Source: Symsagittifera roscoffensis
Taxonomy: Eukaryota > Xenacoelomorpha > Acoela > Convolutidae
Direction of reading: 5' to 3'
Assembly: GCF_963678635.1 (NCBI RefSeq)
Contig: NC_087066.1
Span: forward strand, 50,771,581 to 50,835,580
Length of the DNA: 64,000 bases
Shown here: positions 32,190-44,495 of the stretch, one piece after another
Layout: each line of letters begins with the position of its first letter
Numbering within the stretch: the first letter of the stretch is position 1
Notes under the pieces: model-generated
Seen by the model: only the letters and a program-made list of their open reading frames with translations
What the model was told of the DNA's origin: nothing
Databases searched by the model: none
Translations under genes and position numbers: made by a program

Positions 32190-35100
32190 GTGAATTGTGT
32201 TGAGATTCAGAATTAGAGCAACTAGGATTAAGAGCTGGGGTTAGCGGCTTTGTCGAAAATTGCTAATTAAAAAGTCGAAGTTTGCCTAGAGAAAAAAAAC
32301 CGTCCCTGGCACAACTTTTTTTGTCATAAATGTTAAGATTCAGAGCAACTAGGAATAAGAGCTGGGGTTAGAGACTCAGATAGAATCTGAGGTTTGAACT
32401 GAGGATTGAGAAGAAGTAATGATTGTTGAAGAATGAATTGAAAGAAAAGAATATAAATGACATGACAAACTAAGTATCACAAAAGTACCAGTTAATTAAT
32501 TACAGACTAATTAATTAGTTTGAGATCACTAGTTGACCTTGTATGAGTTTAATCAGTTTTGATTATGATTCAAATAATCTTTTTGACCTTGAGATGGTCT
32601 GACCTGTACACCCACACTCAAGCTGAGTTGGCTTTGTCCAATGTCAGGCTGCAGCTCATCAAGGTTCGACGATGCTGTTCCACCTTAGCCTTGCTCAGGG
32701 CTTTTGTCAACAAGTCAGCTTCCATGAACTCAGTAGGGCAATAATGGAGTTCATCTGTCTCATCTTCCACTCGTTCTCGAACAAAGTGGTATTTCACATC
32801 GATGTGTTTCGTTCGCTTCTGCATCACAGGATTCTTGCACATCTTGATACAGCTCTGGTTTTCCTCCTTGATGACAGTTGGTCCGTCAAATAACTACGCC
32901 CATCTCATCGAGAAGTGATCGCAGGTATAGAGCCTCTTGAACCGCTGCTGCCATTGCTTGGTACTCAGCCTCACTGGTAGATATGGCTGCAGTTGGTTGC
33001 CTCTTGGTGGTCCAACTAACTGCTGCCCCTGCCCTCTGCAGAAGAAAGCTATAGCCGTAGTTGGTCGTCTATCATCCTAATCTCAAGCCCATTCGCCCTC
33101 TGCGGATTCATAGAGATTTACATCACCAGCTTCCTTAGTGTAGCATAGCTCCAGATCTTTACTCCCCTTCAGGTAACGAAGAACCCTCTTTGCAGCCACC
33201 CAGTGCACCCTTCCCGGATTCTCCAGGAAATGAGAGAGTTGCGTCACAGAAGCTATGATATCAGGCCTTGTTTGCTTAGCTATGTACAATAATAAGCCCA
33301 CAATGCCTCTGTAGTCCTCAGCCTTCATGGATACTGCCTCTGCTGACCCAGCTTCAGGGCAGCCTTTCTTCGACAGTTGTGCGCTGATATTCGCTGTTGT
33401 GTCCACTGGTTTGCATTCAGCAAGGCCAAAACGCTACAAGCAGTCGTGGATGTAACGAGATTGATTTATTGTTACCGTCCCAGGTGACTGCTTGACCTGC
33501 ATTCCCAGGAACCAGGACAATGAGCATCTGTCATCCATCTTGAATCGTTCGGAGAAACGGCTCCTCAGCTTGTCGACTTCGTCTCGACTTCTCCGCCCAA
33601 TGATGATGTCATCTACCCAAACCAGCACATAAATCATTGCATCGTTTGTTCCCCTCATCGTGAACAAGCAGAAATTGTTGTTGATTCTAGTGAACCTTTC
33701 ATCAAGTAGGAGAGTGCTCAGCGTCTGATTCCAGTCTCTTCCTGCCTGCCGCAGCCCGTAGAGACTTCGTTGTAGCAAGCACACTTGGCTCTCAGTCACC
33801 GTTGCTGAACCTCACTGGCTGCTCCATGTACACTGTCTTTGCTAGAGGAGTGTTGAGGAAGGCTGACTTGACATCCATCTGATGAAGTACAAGATCATCT
33901 TGTGCCCCCAGAGCCAGCAGTATCCTTTTTGTTTCGGGTTTACAGTTTGGAGCAAACGTCTCATTGAAGTCAAGTCCTTCCACTTGCATGAACCTTTTCA
34001 CTACATATCAGGCTTTGAACCACTCCACATGTCCCATCTTATCTCTCTTTACAACAAGAGATCATCGTCCAGGGATAAACTTTCGAAATTTTGGTCTATC
34101 AACAAGTGTCCATGTTCCCATGGCTTCTTGAGACTTCACCTCTAGAGCCATTGCTGCCAGCCACTGCTCTTTTTCGGGTCCAGACACTGCTTCTGAATAG
34201 CCTCTTGGCTCTTGACTTCCAGTCACTGAAGCATGGGTATAGGCCAGTCCGTATCGAAAGGGTGAGTTCCTTATTCTAACAGACCTCTGCACTGGATGAT
34301 CAGTAGAATGCGAAACTACTGATTCCTCCTTGGCCTGATTTTTTTCAGTAGCCCCCACTGAATCAGCAGTATCACCCTCGGTTGGCGCGCTCCGTCCTTC
34401 GCTGGTTATCGTCGTGCTTGGTTGCTCAATATCATTGCAACCCTCAATTGATAGTCCCAGGGTGAGTAATGGCTCACTGTCAACTATGAATTCAATTGGA
34501 ATGATGTTCTCATTGAATGTCACCCTTCTTGCTTGCACCACTCGTCTTGTCTCTAGATCCATCAGCAGGTAGGCTTTGCTCTCCTCGTTGTAGCCGATGA
34601 ACTTGCTTTTTTGGCCCTTTTGATCCGGTTTCCGTCTGTTGCCTCGATCCAGATAGTACGCCAGGCAACCGAACATACGCAAATAGCTCACTTTTGATGG
34701 TTGCCATAGTGCATCTCTGTCGGCGAAAGGCGCTTTTCGTTGCTGGATGTGGTATACAAGTTGCAAACCCTCACAGCTGTCGACCTTCCTCGCAACCAGA
34801 GTATCTTCGGTAGCTTTGCTTCAGCCAGCAGACACAGAGTCATCTCGGTGATCACTCTGATGTGTCGCTCTGCTACACCATTCTGTTGTAGAGTATTGGG
34901 CACACTGAACTCTTGCTTCACATTGAAATCTATACAAAATCTCTTATATGCATTTGACGAATACTCACCTCCATTGTCAGTTCGCAGGCACTTTGGTGCT
35001 CCATGCTCTGCCATAAACTCGTGGAATTTCAGTAGAGCATCACTCTTCTTCACCAGGTACTTGACCACAGCCAGTCGACTGAACTCGTCGATGAAGCTCA

Positions 35101-36461
35101 AGGCATAACTTGCACCATGCATACTCGGTACTTCAAATGTTCCCTGAATGTCACTGAAGACCCGTTGCCCTACTGCCGATGCTCTGCTGTCAGTCTTCTT
35201 AGGCACTGCTACTTCATGCATCTTAAAAGCTGTATACACTTCGCAGAACTCTAGCTTGCCAACATTGACAAGCGATGAAAGATCCTGCTGGTTGAGATGC
35301 CCCAGTTGTTGGTGGCACAACATTGCATCACTGGTATCCCCTCTTGTTTTCGTCACTAGAGTCATCGGGTTTCCGTTGAACTTGCACTTAAGGAAGAAAA
35401 GCTTGCCGCGCTGCTTCACAGGTAGCTGTCCCCCATCTGGTGCCAGTAGATGTGACGCATCTGCGGCGAAACTGATGCTTGAGTCTCTAGCCAGAGCTGA
35501 GCTCACACTCACCAAGTTCACATTGTATCTCTGCACAAGCAGCTTATTGAGAAAAGTGTAGCTCCTCACAGCATCATGGCAGTCCCTGATCCCCACTTCC
35601 ACTAATCCTTTGCCCTCAGTCCTTGACAGCGTGCAGTTGGGGCTCTCCACAGTTGTCCCTTCCTCCCAGCTCTCAAAGCTAGAAAATACAGCCCTATCGC
35701 GCACCACATGATCAGTGCATCCCATATCCACAATGAGGTCGTCTCCCTTCATTGAAATTGCAGCACAACAACTGAAGAACCCTGTCCTCCCCTGCTTGCT
35801 CTCCCTTGCAAAATGTCTAGGTTGCCCACACTTGTGAAGCACCCTTGCTTCTTTGCTATTGGCCCACTTGCTTCGTTTGACCCACTGCCTTGAGCACTGG
35901 ATTGTCCGCTGTCACTTGATTTGCAGGCCTTCGGTAATTGACCCTAATTGACCCTAAGTGCATCGCTTGGTAATTGACCCTATTTGGCGAAATTGGCAGT
36001 CTTTAAGCCCCATAATTTTACAAAAACTGATCCCAGGTGAAAACATTTTATAAGCTTGGGCTCAGGGCAGCATTATCTTTTGAATGATTTGAAAAAAACT
36101 TTGTCGAAAAATGCTGATTAAAAAGTCGAAGTTTGCCTAGAGAAAAAAAACCGTTCCTGGCACAACTTTTTTTGTCATAAATGTTAAGATTCAGAGCAAC
36201 TAGGAACAAGAGCTGGGGTTAGAGACTGAGATAGAATCTGAGTTTTGAACTGAGGATTGAGAAGAGATAGTGATTGTTGAAGAATGAATTGAAAGAAGTG
36301 AATATAAATGATATGACAAACTAAGCATCACAAAAGTACCAGTTAATTATTTACAGACTAATTAAATCGTTTGAGATCACTAGTTGACCTTGTCTGAGTT
36401 TAATCAGTTTTGATTATGATTCAATTAATCTGTCTGACCTTGAGATGGTCTGATCTCTACA
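32190..36461 (-). mobile_element. Ty1/copia element, copy 4, gag-deleted, nested
   Basis: A minus-strand copia element bounded by LTR sequence at 36,188-36,461 (5') and 32,338-32,611 (3', plus a short LTR piece at 32,190-32,240). Pol runs from protease to the RNase H C-terminus, but gag and the primer-binding site are missing and replaced by R2-like sequence (35,940-36,187). A related R2 piece sits inside the 3' LTR region (32,243-32,337) at the same junction. It is inserted in an older copia-superfamily element. Confidence 0.8.
32612..35870 (-). pseudogene. Ty1/copia pol (protease to RNase H), copy 4
   Basis: In minus-strand order: a damaged zinc knuckle (HKCGQPRHFARES, last Cys changed), protease IVDMGCTDH with the catalytic triad D-T-G altered to D-M-G, pre-integrase, integrase D/D/E motifs (34,688-35,842), integrase C-terminus to RT start (34,062-34,766), RT with YVLVWVDDIIIG (33,434-33,799), RNase H beginning LLLYIAKQTRPDI (33,083-33,406) and its C-terminus KHIDVKYHFVRE (32,618-32,842). 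At least five frame changes or stops interrupt it. It is the only copy here that retains RT-RNase H. Confidence 0.9.
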
Positions 36462-36834
36462 AATTGATAGTTCTTTCTGGTAAGATTTCGGCTCTACTTC
36501 GTCTTTTTGTCAAATGCTTTCAGCTCAGTTTGGTCCTGTCCGTCACAATTTAAAGTATGTATCCTTCATATCTGTCTCTGGTTCTGGTGTTGTAGAAGCA
36601 GAGGTTGTAATAATTCAAAAATGGAGTTTTCAGTTTAGAAAAAGATAAAATCGGAAGCCTAATCTAATCAGATGAAATTTCGTTCGTTGCTTTTTCACAA
36701 TTTTATAGAGAGATGTTACAACCTTTTTTATACTTTTCAAAATCAACTTCAAAAAATTCTTTCAATATCGCACAATCACTTTTTGTTTCTGCTAACTGTT
36801 CAACTTGATTCGATTTGTAAGTACTCGGATACTA
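36462..36834. repeat. Direct repeat shared with 39,490-39,720
   Basis: About 230 bp from 36,610 (GAGTTTTCAGTTTAGAAAAAG and onward) match 39,490-39,720 with moderate divergence. Either a segment duplicated within the old retroelement or its LTR-like ends; I cannot decide. Confidence 0.5.
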
Positions 36835-38880
36835 GTTTTTTGTTGTATTTTGTTCTGTTTTGACAGTTTTTGTTCCAGTTGACCTTATTACGTCATAAGT
36901 TGAGTCATTCTTATCATCTCGAGAATTTCCGCTCTGATTTATGCACTGTTCTTTTTTGGTTTTGTGATGGATGTTAGATGAGGTATTCGGCTCTGTTGGT
37001 GCTAAAATCTGTATATAGGTGATTCTGGTATGAAGTGAATGAACAATTCTTTTTCCATGCCTTATCATGACGTTTGCACAATCGCACAATACTAATTTTC
37101 CAGGGAGTAACCATATGTTCTTTTCAAATTTTTTCTATTTTACCTTACTCTATCACCTGGCCTAAACTTATCGAAAGTTAATTTTTTGACACTTCTTTCT
37201 GAGTTTTTTCTCGTTATCAGCTTTAACAAATGTTTCCCTAACTTCTGTAATTTTGTTGAGATGTATTTTAAGGTCATGAATGTCGTGAGTTCTTGCGTTA
37301 TCTACACATTTTGAAAAATCTTCTTGCTTCATTGTGTTGACCGCAGGGTCCAATCCGTTGACTCTCTGGAAAACTGATACACAATTTGCGTCAAGCAGCA
37401 TATTATTTGCCATAGTAGCATATGCTGACAGAAAGTCGTTGTTTCCAACCACAATTTGGTCATTTTACATTTTTTCATCACGTTTTTTAGTGTGCCCTTG
37501 TGTCTCTCTACTATCCCTTTTGAAAAAGACCCATAACCTGCTGTGGTGTTTCTTATGCATCCGAAACTTGAATTCATTAATAGCAAAAGATCCTTGATAA
37601 TTTCTCCCCCCAAATCTTGTAGGGCACCGTAAATCCAATTCTCCCCCAAACCGTAAGGCAATTCAAAATTATGACGTTCATTATTTCTTTTGGTTCGTTT
37701 GATGGAACAAGGGTGGCTACACTCAGTCTCGATAATTCAACCTTCATAAGTGAAATATTAGTCATGTTTGGGGTCGTTTCACTCAGTCAGATCAATTGCT
37801 ACGTTTTGATTAAAGTCGTTACTTTTTTGAATCGTGAATTTGATTGCCTTGCTGACTCTATTATATTTCGCACATTCACTGTATGTGCTCACAACTTTTT
37901 GAACAATTTCTTCAATTTTTTTTGTTTGATCCCGATAAATTCTCTTTAACTAAAGAGTTGTCAAGAAAAATTTCTACTTTCCCATCGGATGCATGTCCAA
38001 ATCTTTTGTGTAAATCAGTGATTTTCTATAGATCAGTTCCTTGGTTCAAGCTTTCAGTAAAACAGAGGGTTTCAATCTTGTTTTCAATTACTGATGCTCT
38101 AATTGTGAGTTTATCTAAGTCAATTTTTACTTCTGATTTTCGCTGATCTTTTTCTCTTCTCGAGATTGAGAAGATGTTTTTTTTTGCTTTCAAACTATTT
38201 TGTCGAATGTCTGTTACTGAGTCCATTTTCTCTAATGCTTGAATGCCAAATAGGCATGGAGTGTCATCATCTTTGACATATATCTTGAGTGCCAAAAAGT
38301 GTTTGCATTCAGTTACGGGTAAAAGCATTAGGCATGTTGCACTGATAGGATCATCTCTTCCGAATTGGAAACTTTGGTCACTAACTTAATTTCTCTTTTT
38401 TTTCGATGGATGGGCTCAAGCGACTTTTCAATTTTATCAAGACACTGTTTAGATATTAATGTCTTTGCTCCTCTTGGGTCAATTATAGATTTTAGACATT
38501 CTGATCTGCTCTCGTACCACTCATTTTTTGTAATTTTTTCTCCTGAGAAATTGATTTCAATCAACTACCAACAGGGTGATATGTCTTATTCTTGTTCTTT
38601 CTCTTGTTTTTCTGGAGTGTTGTTCTCAGTCAAGGTGTTTTGGTAATTCTTCTCTTCTGTGCACTGTTCATTTGCTTCCGAGTTGTAATTAGTCTGTTGA
38701 TTTTTGCTTCCGTTTTGCTTCCGTTTTATCGGTCAGTCGTGTATCTGCCGTTATAGTGTTTGCTGTTAGGCCATTATCTACCTCTCAAATATCCTCGCTA
38801 TTGTTTAAGTTCTCTGCAGTCTTTGGCAAAGTGTCCTTCTATTCCACAATTGTAACATTCAAGTGTGTTTCTGTTGATTC
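36835..38880 (-). pseudogene. Decayed copia-superfamily zinc knuckle, protease and integrase
   Basis: From high to low coordinates: an intact CCHC knuckle (CYNCGIEGHFAKDC, 38,817-38,857), a protease-like segment (SIIDPRGAKTLISKQCL, 38,328-38,564), an integrase core with DLGGEIIKDLL and the catalytic-glutamate motif YGSFSKGIVERH (37,480-37,640), a post-core region (NDFLSAYATMANNML) and a basic FRPGDRVR segment near 37,140. Order and motifs match divergent copia-type elements of aquatic invertebrates better than the GGTTATGGG-primed copia copies here. Numerous stops and frameshifts. Confidence 0.65.
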
Positions 38881-39156
38881 TCTCCCATGAATTTCCATCT
38901 CCTCATCTTCTATTAGATCCACGAATGTACGTGATATCGCCTGCTATCTAGTCGCTGGAGAGTGTGAATTTTCTCATCGTGTGTTCTAGGACGGTAGGGT
39001 CAATTTGATCATCTCCGGAAATATCTTTTGGTGACACTTTCTATGATCATCTTTGTACCTTCATCAAGATTGCAACATGTCAAGAGTGCGACACAGTATA
39101 TGACATTCTGAATCAACGTTCTCATTTCATCCTTTTCCTTTTTTGTATTTCCGTAT

Positions 39157-39381
39157 TTATATTGTATTGATCCCAACAATTGTTTTATTGTTTTTCACAT
39201 CTTCGCAACGGCACTTGCTTGTTCTTACTTCATTAACAAAATTTTTTAACAACGGGACTTGCTTGTCTTTCCTTTTGTTCACTCTTTGTATTCTGATTAT
39301 TGAGGCATATAGCGGTTGCGGTTCTTCCAATGTTTCGTTTAGTTGAGGTAAATTTTGAAGTCGTGTTGTCATCTTTTCCAT
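39157..39381 (-). pseudogene. Possible gag remnant of the old copia-superfamily element
   Basis: A 74-codon frame (MEKMTTRLQNLPQLNETLEE...) lies just upstream of the zinc knuckle in the same orientation, where gag is expected. Leucine/charge patterning is Gag-like but not diagnostic. Confidence 0.35.
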
Positions 39382-39489
39382 CTGTGTCTCTGATATTTCA
39401 TTTTGTGTTCATTGTTTCTGGCTTCCTGATTCATTGTGCTCTTTTTATCATTCTTTGGTTCTGGTGTTGATCGCAAAGGTGTTTTTTCT

Positions 39490-39720
39490 TTATATATTCA
39501 AACAAAAAAGAGTTTTCAGTTTATAAATAGATAAAATTGCAAGCCTAATTTATTCAGATGAAACTTTGTCCGTTCTTTTTTCACAATTCTATGGATAGTT
39601 GTTGCAACCTTTTGTATAATTTTCAAAATCATTGAAAAAAAAAATTCCTTTAATATTTCACAATTAATTTTTGTTTCTATTATCTGTTCAATTGTTTCGA
39701 TTTTCTTAATACTCGTAAAT
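39490..39720. repeat. Direct repeat partner of 36,610-36,835
   Basis: See the partner; the shared text includes TCAGATGAAA and TTTTTTCACAATT blocks in the same order. Confidence 0.5.
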
Positions 39721-40559
39721 GACTAGGGGTTCGCGTTTTAGGTTCATGCTTCTTTGAAGGCATTCTTTTTCTTTGGTTAGTTGTCTTCACTATTTAGACA
39801 CAAACTACCTCCTGCTACCATGATAGGTCGGGTCGATAAACTTAAAAGAAACTAAACTAATACTGTTGGAATCATAAATAAAAGACAATTTCTCCTTTTT
39901 TGCTTTTGAGCTGAGAGAGCGTCTTTGTTCAGTTTTCCTCTGATGCGCCTCAAAAATAATAAATATGACAGTTTTGCATGCATCTTGGCAAATTACCGTT
40001 TGTTTTAACTGCCATTTGAGGTATCTACAGTAGTGTTTTCTATTTATCAACTTGATTTAGGTGGGAGAAAATACAATTTATATTTTCTTATTAAAAATAA
40101 ATAAATATAAAAGAAAGATTATTAAAAATACGTTAGTTTAGATTTTTAACAGCACGCAATCCCACAAAAAAATTGTGGCAACCAACTTTATGCGTGCGCT
40201 TGTTGGGCGCTTGTTCATTTTCTACTTCTATAACCGGTACTTGGTCCTACTTGTTGTTATTAATATTTCACTTTTTTCATCGCATAATTGGAAATCAGTC
40301 TCGCTCCAATTTTTTAGATGACATATGCCATCAAAAGTTAATGCCATGCAACTGTAGTTAATTTCTGAAGTTTTTTCTGGGTGCTCAAAAAATTTTTTTA
40401 GGCGAAGTAAAAGGTAAAAAATTAGATCTGGAAGCTATTTTACGAGTTCAGGACCGCGCCACAAATGTCCTTACATTTAGTCGTAATTAAACATAAACAC
40501 GATAAATAGAAAAATCTTTGAAAATTCTTAACTTTTTCCAGTTTTTTAAAATTAAATAC
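39721..40559. other. Non-coding stretch
   Basis: No gene or repeat boundary recognised apart from the weak similarity of 39,851-39,888 to 29,757-29,795. Confidence 0.35.
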
Positions 40560-40880
40560 TTACCCCACACGCAATATCAAGTTCAAAATGCCATATATAT
40601 CTAGCTGGGCCCAAAAATGGCCTCCAATAAAACTTGAATAATTTAAATTCTTTCACACGCTACTCGTTGACAAAAAACTGCCTCTTAGCATGTAGTTCTT
40701 ATTCCAATTGTCCGAAATTTGTGAAACCCTCAAAACGTATCAGAAGTGAAACATTTAGCATCCACACTGTTTAAATTTAAAAAAGTGAAAAAAACGTTAA
40801 TTAAGAAAGCAAAGCTGGTCTGAATAAAAAACCACCCCAAGCTTACAGATTCCGTCATTTATTCGAATCTCAGAATAAAA
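40560..40880 (-). mobile_element. Old diverged R2 relative
   Basis: The R2 order is preserved on the minus strand (CACACGC-ATATCAAGT; CAATTGTCCGAAATTTG; GTCTGAATAAAAAACCACCCC; ATTCCGTCATTTATTCG), but with heavy divergence, so it is an old insertion. Confidence 0.45.
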
Positions 40881-41379
40881 AACAAGAAGACAAAAGTTTT
40901 TTTACTTTTTAGAACAATGGTTTCGAAATTGAAAAGTAGCAAACAAATAATTTATTTCATCCCTGAAAACACGCCGTGGAAAAAGAACAATGCTTGAAAT
41001 CTTTTGTTTTTTACTTCAAAGTTGCCGTTTTTTAATTGCCCTCGTTCCTTGTTTCAATATAGCTCAATTGTAAGGTTTTTCAATAGAATAAAAGGAAGTT
41101 ACATGAGTTTTTAACTAACAACTTTTTCTTCAGCCTTTTTCTTCATCCGCCCTACTGAAGAAAACGGCTATTCAAAAATCATCCCTGAAAACAAAATTAA
41201 AAGAAAAATTGGATGATTTTATTTGAAAGGATCCGTTATGTTTTTTTTTTGGTTATTCTAATTTGTCTGCTTTTCATTTCACAATCCCGAATAACTTTTG
41301 AAAGATTTGACAAATAAGGAATTTTGGTCAAATTAGTTGAAACATGCAAAATTTGATGACGAAGGAAGAAAGATATATG

Positions 41380-41735
41380 CATTGGTCGAGAACAGTCGAG
41401 CACACTTTTTTCCGTCGAGACTGTCAAAACATTTTTTGCTAGGGTCGAGCACACTTTTTTCGGTCGGGCACGGTCCAGCCGAAACATATCTTGCATGCAT
41501 CAGTCGAGACGGTCAAATCATCTTACTTGGGTTGAGCACATTTTTCTCGGTGAAGCACTGTTGAAGCAGATGTCACTTGGGTCGAGAACGGTTGAGACTT
41601 TTTTAGGTTGATTGTTTGAGCATAATCGAATCTTATCCAAGTTCGGTTAAGACGGTCAAAACAAAGCAAAAATTGGTCGAGACTGTCGAATTATATGAAC
41701 CAAGCATAAAGTAGCCACTTCGACCCGGTTATCAA
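41380..41735. repeat. GTCGAG-type degenerate tandem array
   Basis: About eight copies of GTCGAGCAC or GTCGAGACNGTCAAA at irregular spacing of 40-60 bp. The last 165 bp are repeated at 45,617-45,775. Confidence 0.65.
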
Positions 41736-43550
41736 TTGCTCAAAAGTTTTCAACTAACAATCAAAAAAATTTATATCATTGTCGAAATCCTCGGTTTCTT
41801 TCAGTCAGGTGAAATATTATGCCCACAATAAAATTTTCAAGCAATTAACATTTTGTTGCAGTAGAAAGCAAACTTTTTTTATTTTTTCTTTTCATTTTTC
41901 TGTTTCCAATGAGTACCCAATTGGGAACATTACATTATAAATCAGTGTCATTGCGGCTTGTTTTTATTTGAAAACACCTGAAAAACTGTTCATTTACTGT
42001 TCTTAGACCCACAGAAACGGATGATTTGCTGAAACCTAAAAATGAAATAAAGAAAAAAACTTGAAAAGGTGATGAGAAAAAACTTTTAAAACTCCCCCAT
42101 TTTTGAAGTAAATTGATTTAAGAACCTTTCTTAACGACATCCACTCAAACAAATTAAGCTATATTTTTTTCATGATTTCAGTTGGAGAAATTGATGAAAA
42201 TGTGTATCGACAAACTTGATATATTGAGAACAAATCCTGATCTAGTACGGGCGCTGAGAACCAAGCGGCCCTGCTGCAGAGGTGACTTAGGACTGATAGG
42301 ATCTGCTGCAGAGTTGAGTCACATCTGATTCTTGTCTGCACAGAACTGGATTAAGACCTGGTTCAGATCTGCTCATATCTGCTTTCAATAAGTTTATCAA
42401 AGCCGATTCAGTGCTGCATCAGTACTGATCAGGCTAAATTCAGACATGCTGTCATTAAAACGCAGACACATAGAATCAGTGATTAAATTCTGAGCATATC
42501 TGATGTTTCTTTATAATTTCAGTGCTGCTAATGTGTATTTTTAACACAGATAGGCTCTAGATAATAGTTTGACAAGAAAAAACGTTTCTTATTCAAACTA
42601 AATAACGATTTTTTCATTTTCAATGCTTCTTGATTTTTTCATAGATTTTTGTGAAAAATTCAAAATTGTAAAAAGGATTTTTTTGGCTGTTTGCTTATGC
42701 AAAAAAAATTTTTTTACACTTCGTACTTGTTCATACGAAAAATTTGTCTCGAGCCTTTTTTTATAACAAGGATAAAAATAGTTTTCTTTTCTGGCCTTGA
42801 ATTGTTTCGAGATCTTCAATTGTTTTAACTAGTACCTGGGTTGAGACGTCCATACAAAAAATTGCTTATCATACTGCTTCATATAGAGAGTTTATCAAAA
42901 AAAATGGTTATCATTCAGTTTTCATAGAAAAAAAATATATGAAAACATCGGAACTTTTTATCTGAAAATTAGTTTAGAATAGTTCAGAACTCAAGCAACT
43001 AAAATAAGTGGCAGTTTCGGTTATATGAGTGCTCAATTGGCATCAAAGAAAAAAATTGAACAAAAAGTATGAAGAATCAAAATTTTAAGTGAAAAGTTTT
43101 ATCACTTTTTTTATTGCCATTTCGCTTCTGAGCTCAAAATAACCTTTTAAAAATCTTTGCTAGCAGAAAATGATGTTTTGTGTCTATAACGTAATCCAGA
43201 TTCGGTTTTCTGCCAAAAAACTAGAAAATTTGTTGTGAGTAATATTAGAAAAAACACAATTACTATTTTTCTTTTTCAAATGCTAACATAAACCTAAGTT
43301 TGTTAATAACAGGCCACTTTTCTTTTTTTGTCTTTAAATTTCTATGATCAGCTTTTTTCGTAGAATGAATTGGATGACAAGCATTTTAGTCAAGCCGGTA
43401 ACTTTTTAGAATAAAAGATTTCGAATAGTTTGAGTTGTTTAAACTTACAGCCGTTGTTGTTTTTGTGTGTGCATTAATTTTTTATCGTTTGTCAAGCTTA
43501 AATGATGTTAGCTTTCAGAAAAGTTAGCTAAAGATAAAAAGGAAAGATAA

Positions 43551-43719
43551 ATGGAACTACCCGAGGAATTATTGGAAATTTTTGGAAGTGCGTTCAAGTT
43601 TCATCGATGCGATTGAGTGTAAAGACCTCTAATGCAGCTCATTAACCTCAGAAACACCTCGAAAATTAAGAAAGAGCGTTGGCGCAGAAAATTAAGCCTT
43701 TTCTTGGAAAACAGAGATA
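43551..43719 (+). pseudogene. F-box-like N-terminal fragment
   Basis: An AUG in good context opens MELPEELLEIFGSAFKFHRC, which resembles the start of an F-box (LPxELLxxIF). The frame is broken by TGA and TAA, then continues in the same frame with NTSKIKKERWRRKLSLFLEN to a TAG beside a GTAATT donor-like site. It may be a relic or a chance match. Confidence 0.25.
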
Positions 43720-44336
43720 GGTAATTTTTCGAGAAATTACGTGATTTTATAGTATCAGTTTTTTCAAGACGAACGATTACGGTATGAGATAAGATGGCTG
43801 CTTAAAAATTAGTATTCAACATTTGACTGAAAAGATTTTACTCTTCATTGCGAGCGACTATATTTTTATGTGTAGAATCAGCTTTTCTTTAATAATTTTG
43901 CCGATCATTGCAAATGGAAAAAGGATCTTTGTAACTATTTTCCCCTATGGTACCTAGTAACGAATTTCCACCCCTATAAAGATGAATAAGCTTTAGAAAA
44001 TGTTGTGACTAGTAATGAATCTCCCCAATTTTGCATAAGGGGCCGGGATAGTTAATGAGATCCAGAAAAATTACAAAAAATGCTCGTATCATTGAAAAGC
44101 CTTGAATGTTGCCATTATGGATTAAGGTATATGAGGTAGTCTTTGATTCAAAATTGACAATTTTCTTACAAAATCTGTTTCTTTTTTGTTGCAAACCCAT
44201 CCGAAACATGTAATACAAGGTACCATCCGATATGTTTTATATCTCGTGGCGCATTTTGCACCAAATTTTTTGGCCAATCAAATTTGTCTTGACAGGTTTC
44301 TGAGCCAAATTGTTCTGTTACGTATGCTACACGTTC

Positions 44337-44495
44337 AGGGGCGGATTTAGGGGGGGGGGGGGTGCGGACGCCCTACCTTCCTCAGGGTTTCGACCCCTTG
44401 CCGACCCAAAGGTTCCCCCCTTTGGTACTTTTTAAGAAATCCATTTTTGGCCGAACGACCCTAAAATTTTTCTAAAGGCGCCTCTCTCATGTCGT
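44337..44495 (-). mobile_element. Truncated relative of the hAT-type element
   Basis: CAGGGGCGGATTTAGG followed by a G-run and blocks matching the 3' half of 14,081-14,510 in reverse (TTTGGTACTTTTTAAGAAAT). It lies inside the insertion in duplication unit 1; the other end is missing. Confidence 0.75.
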
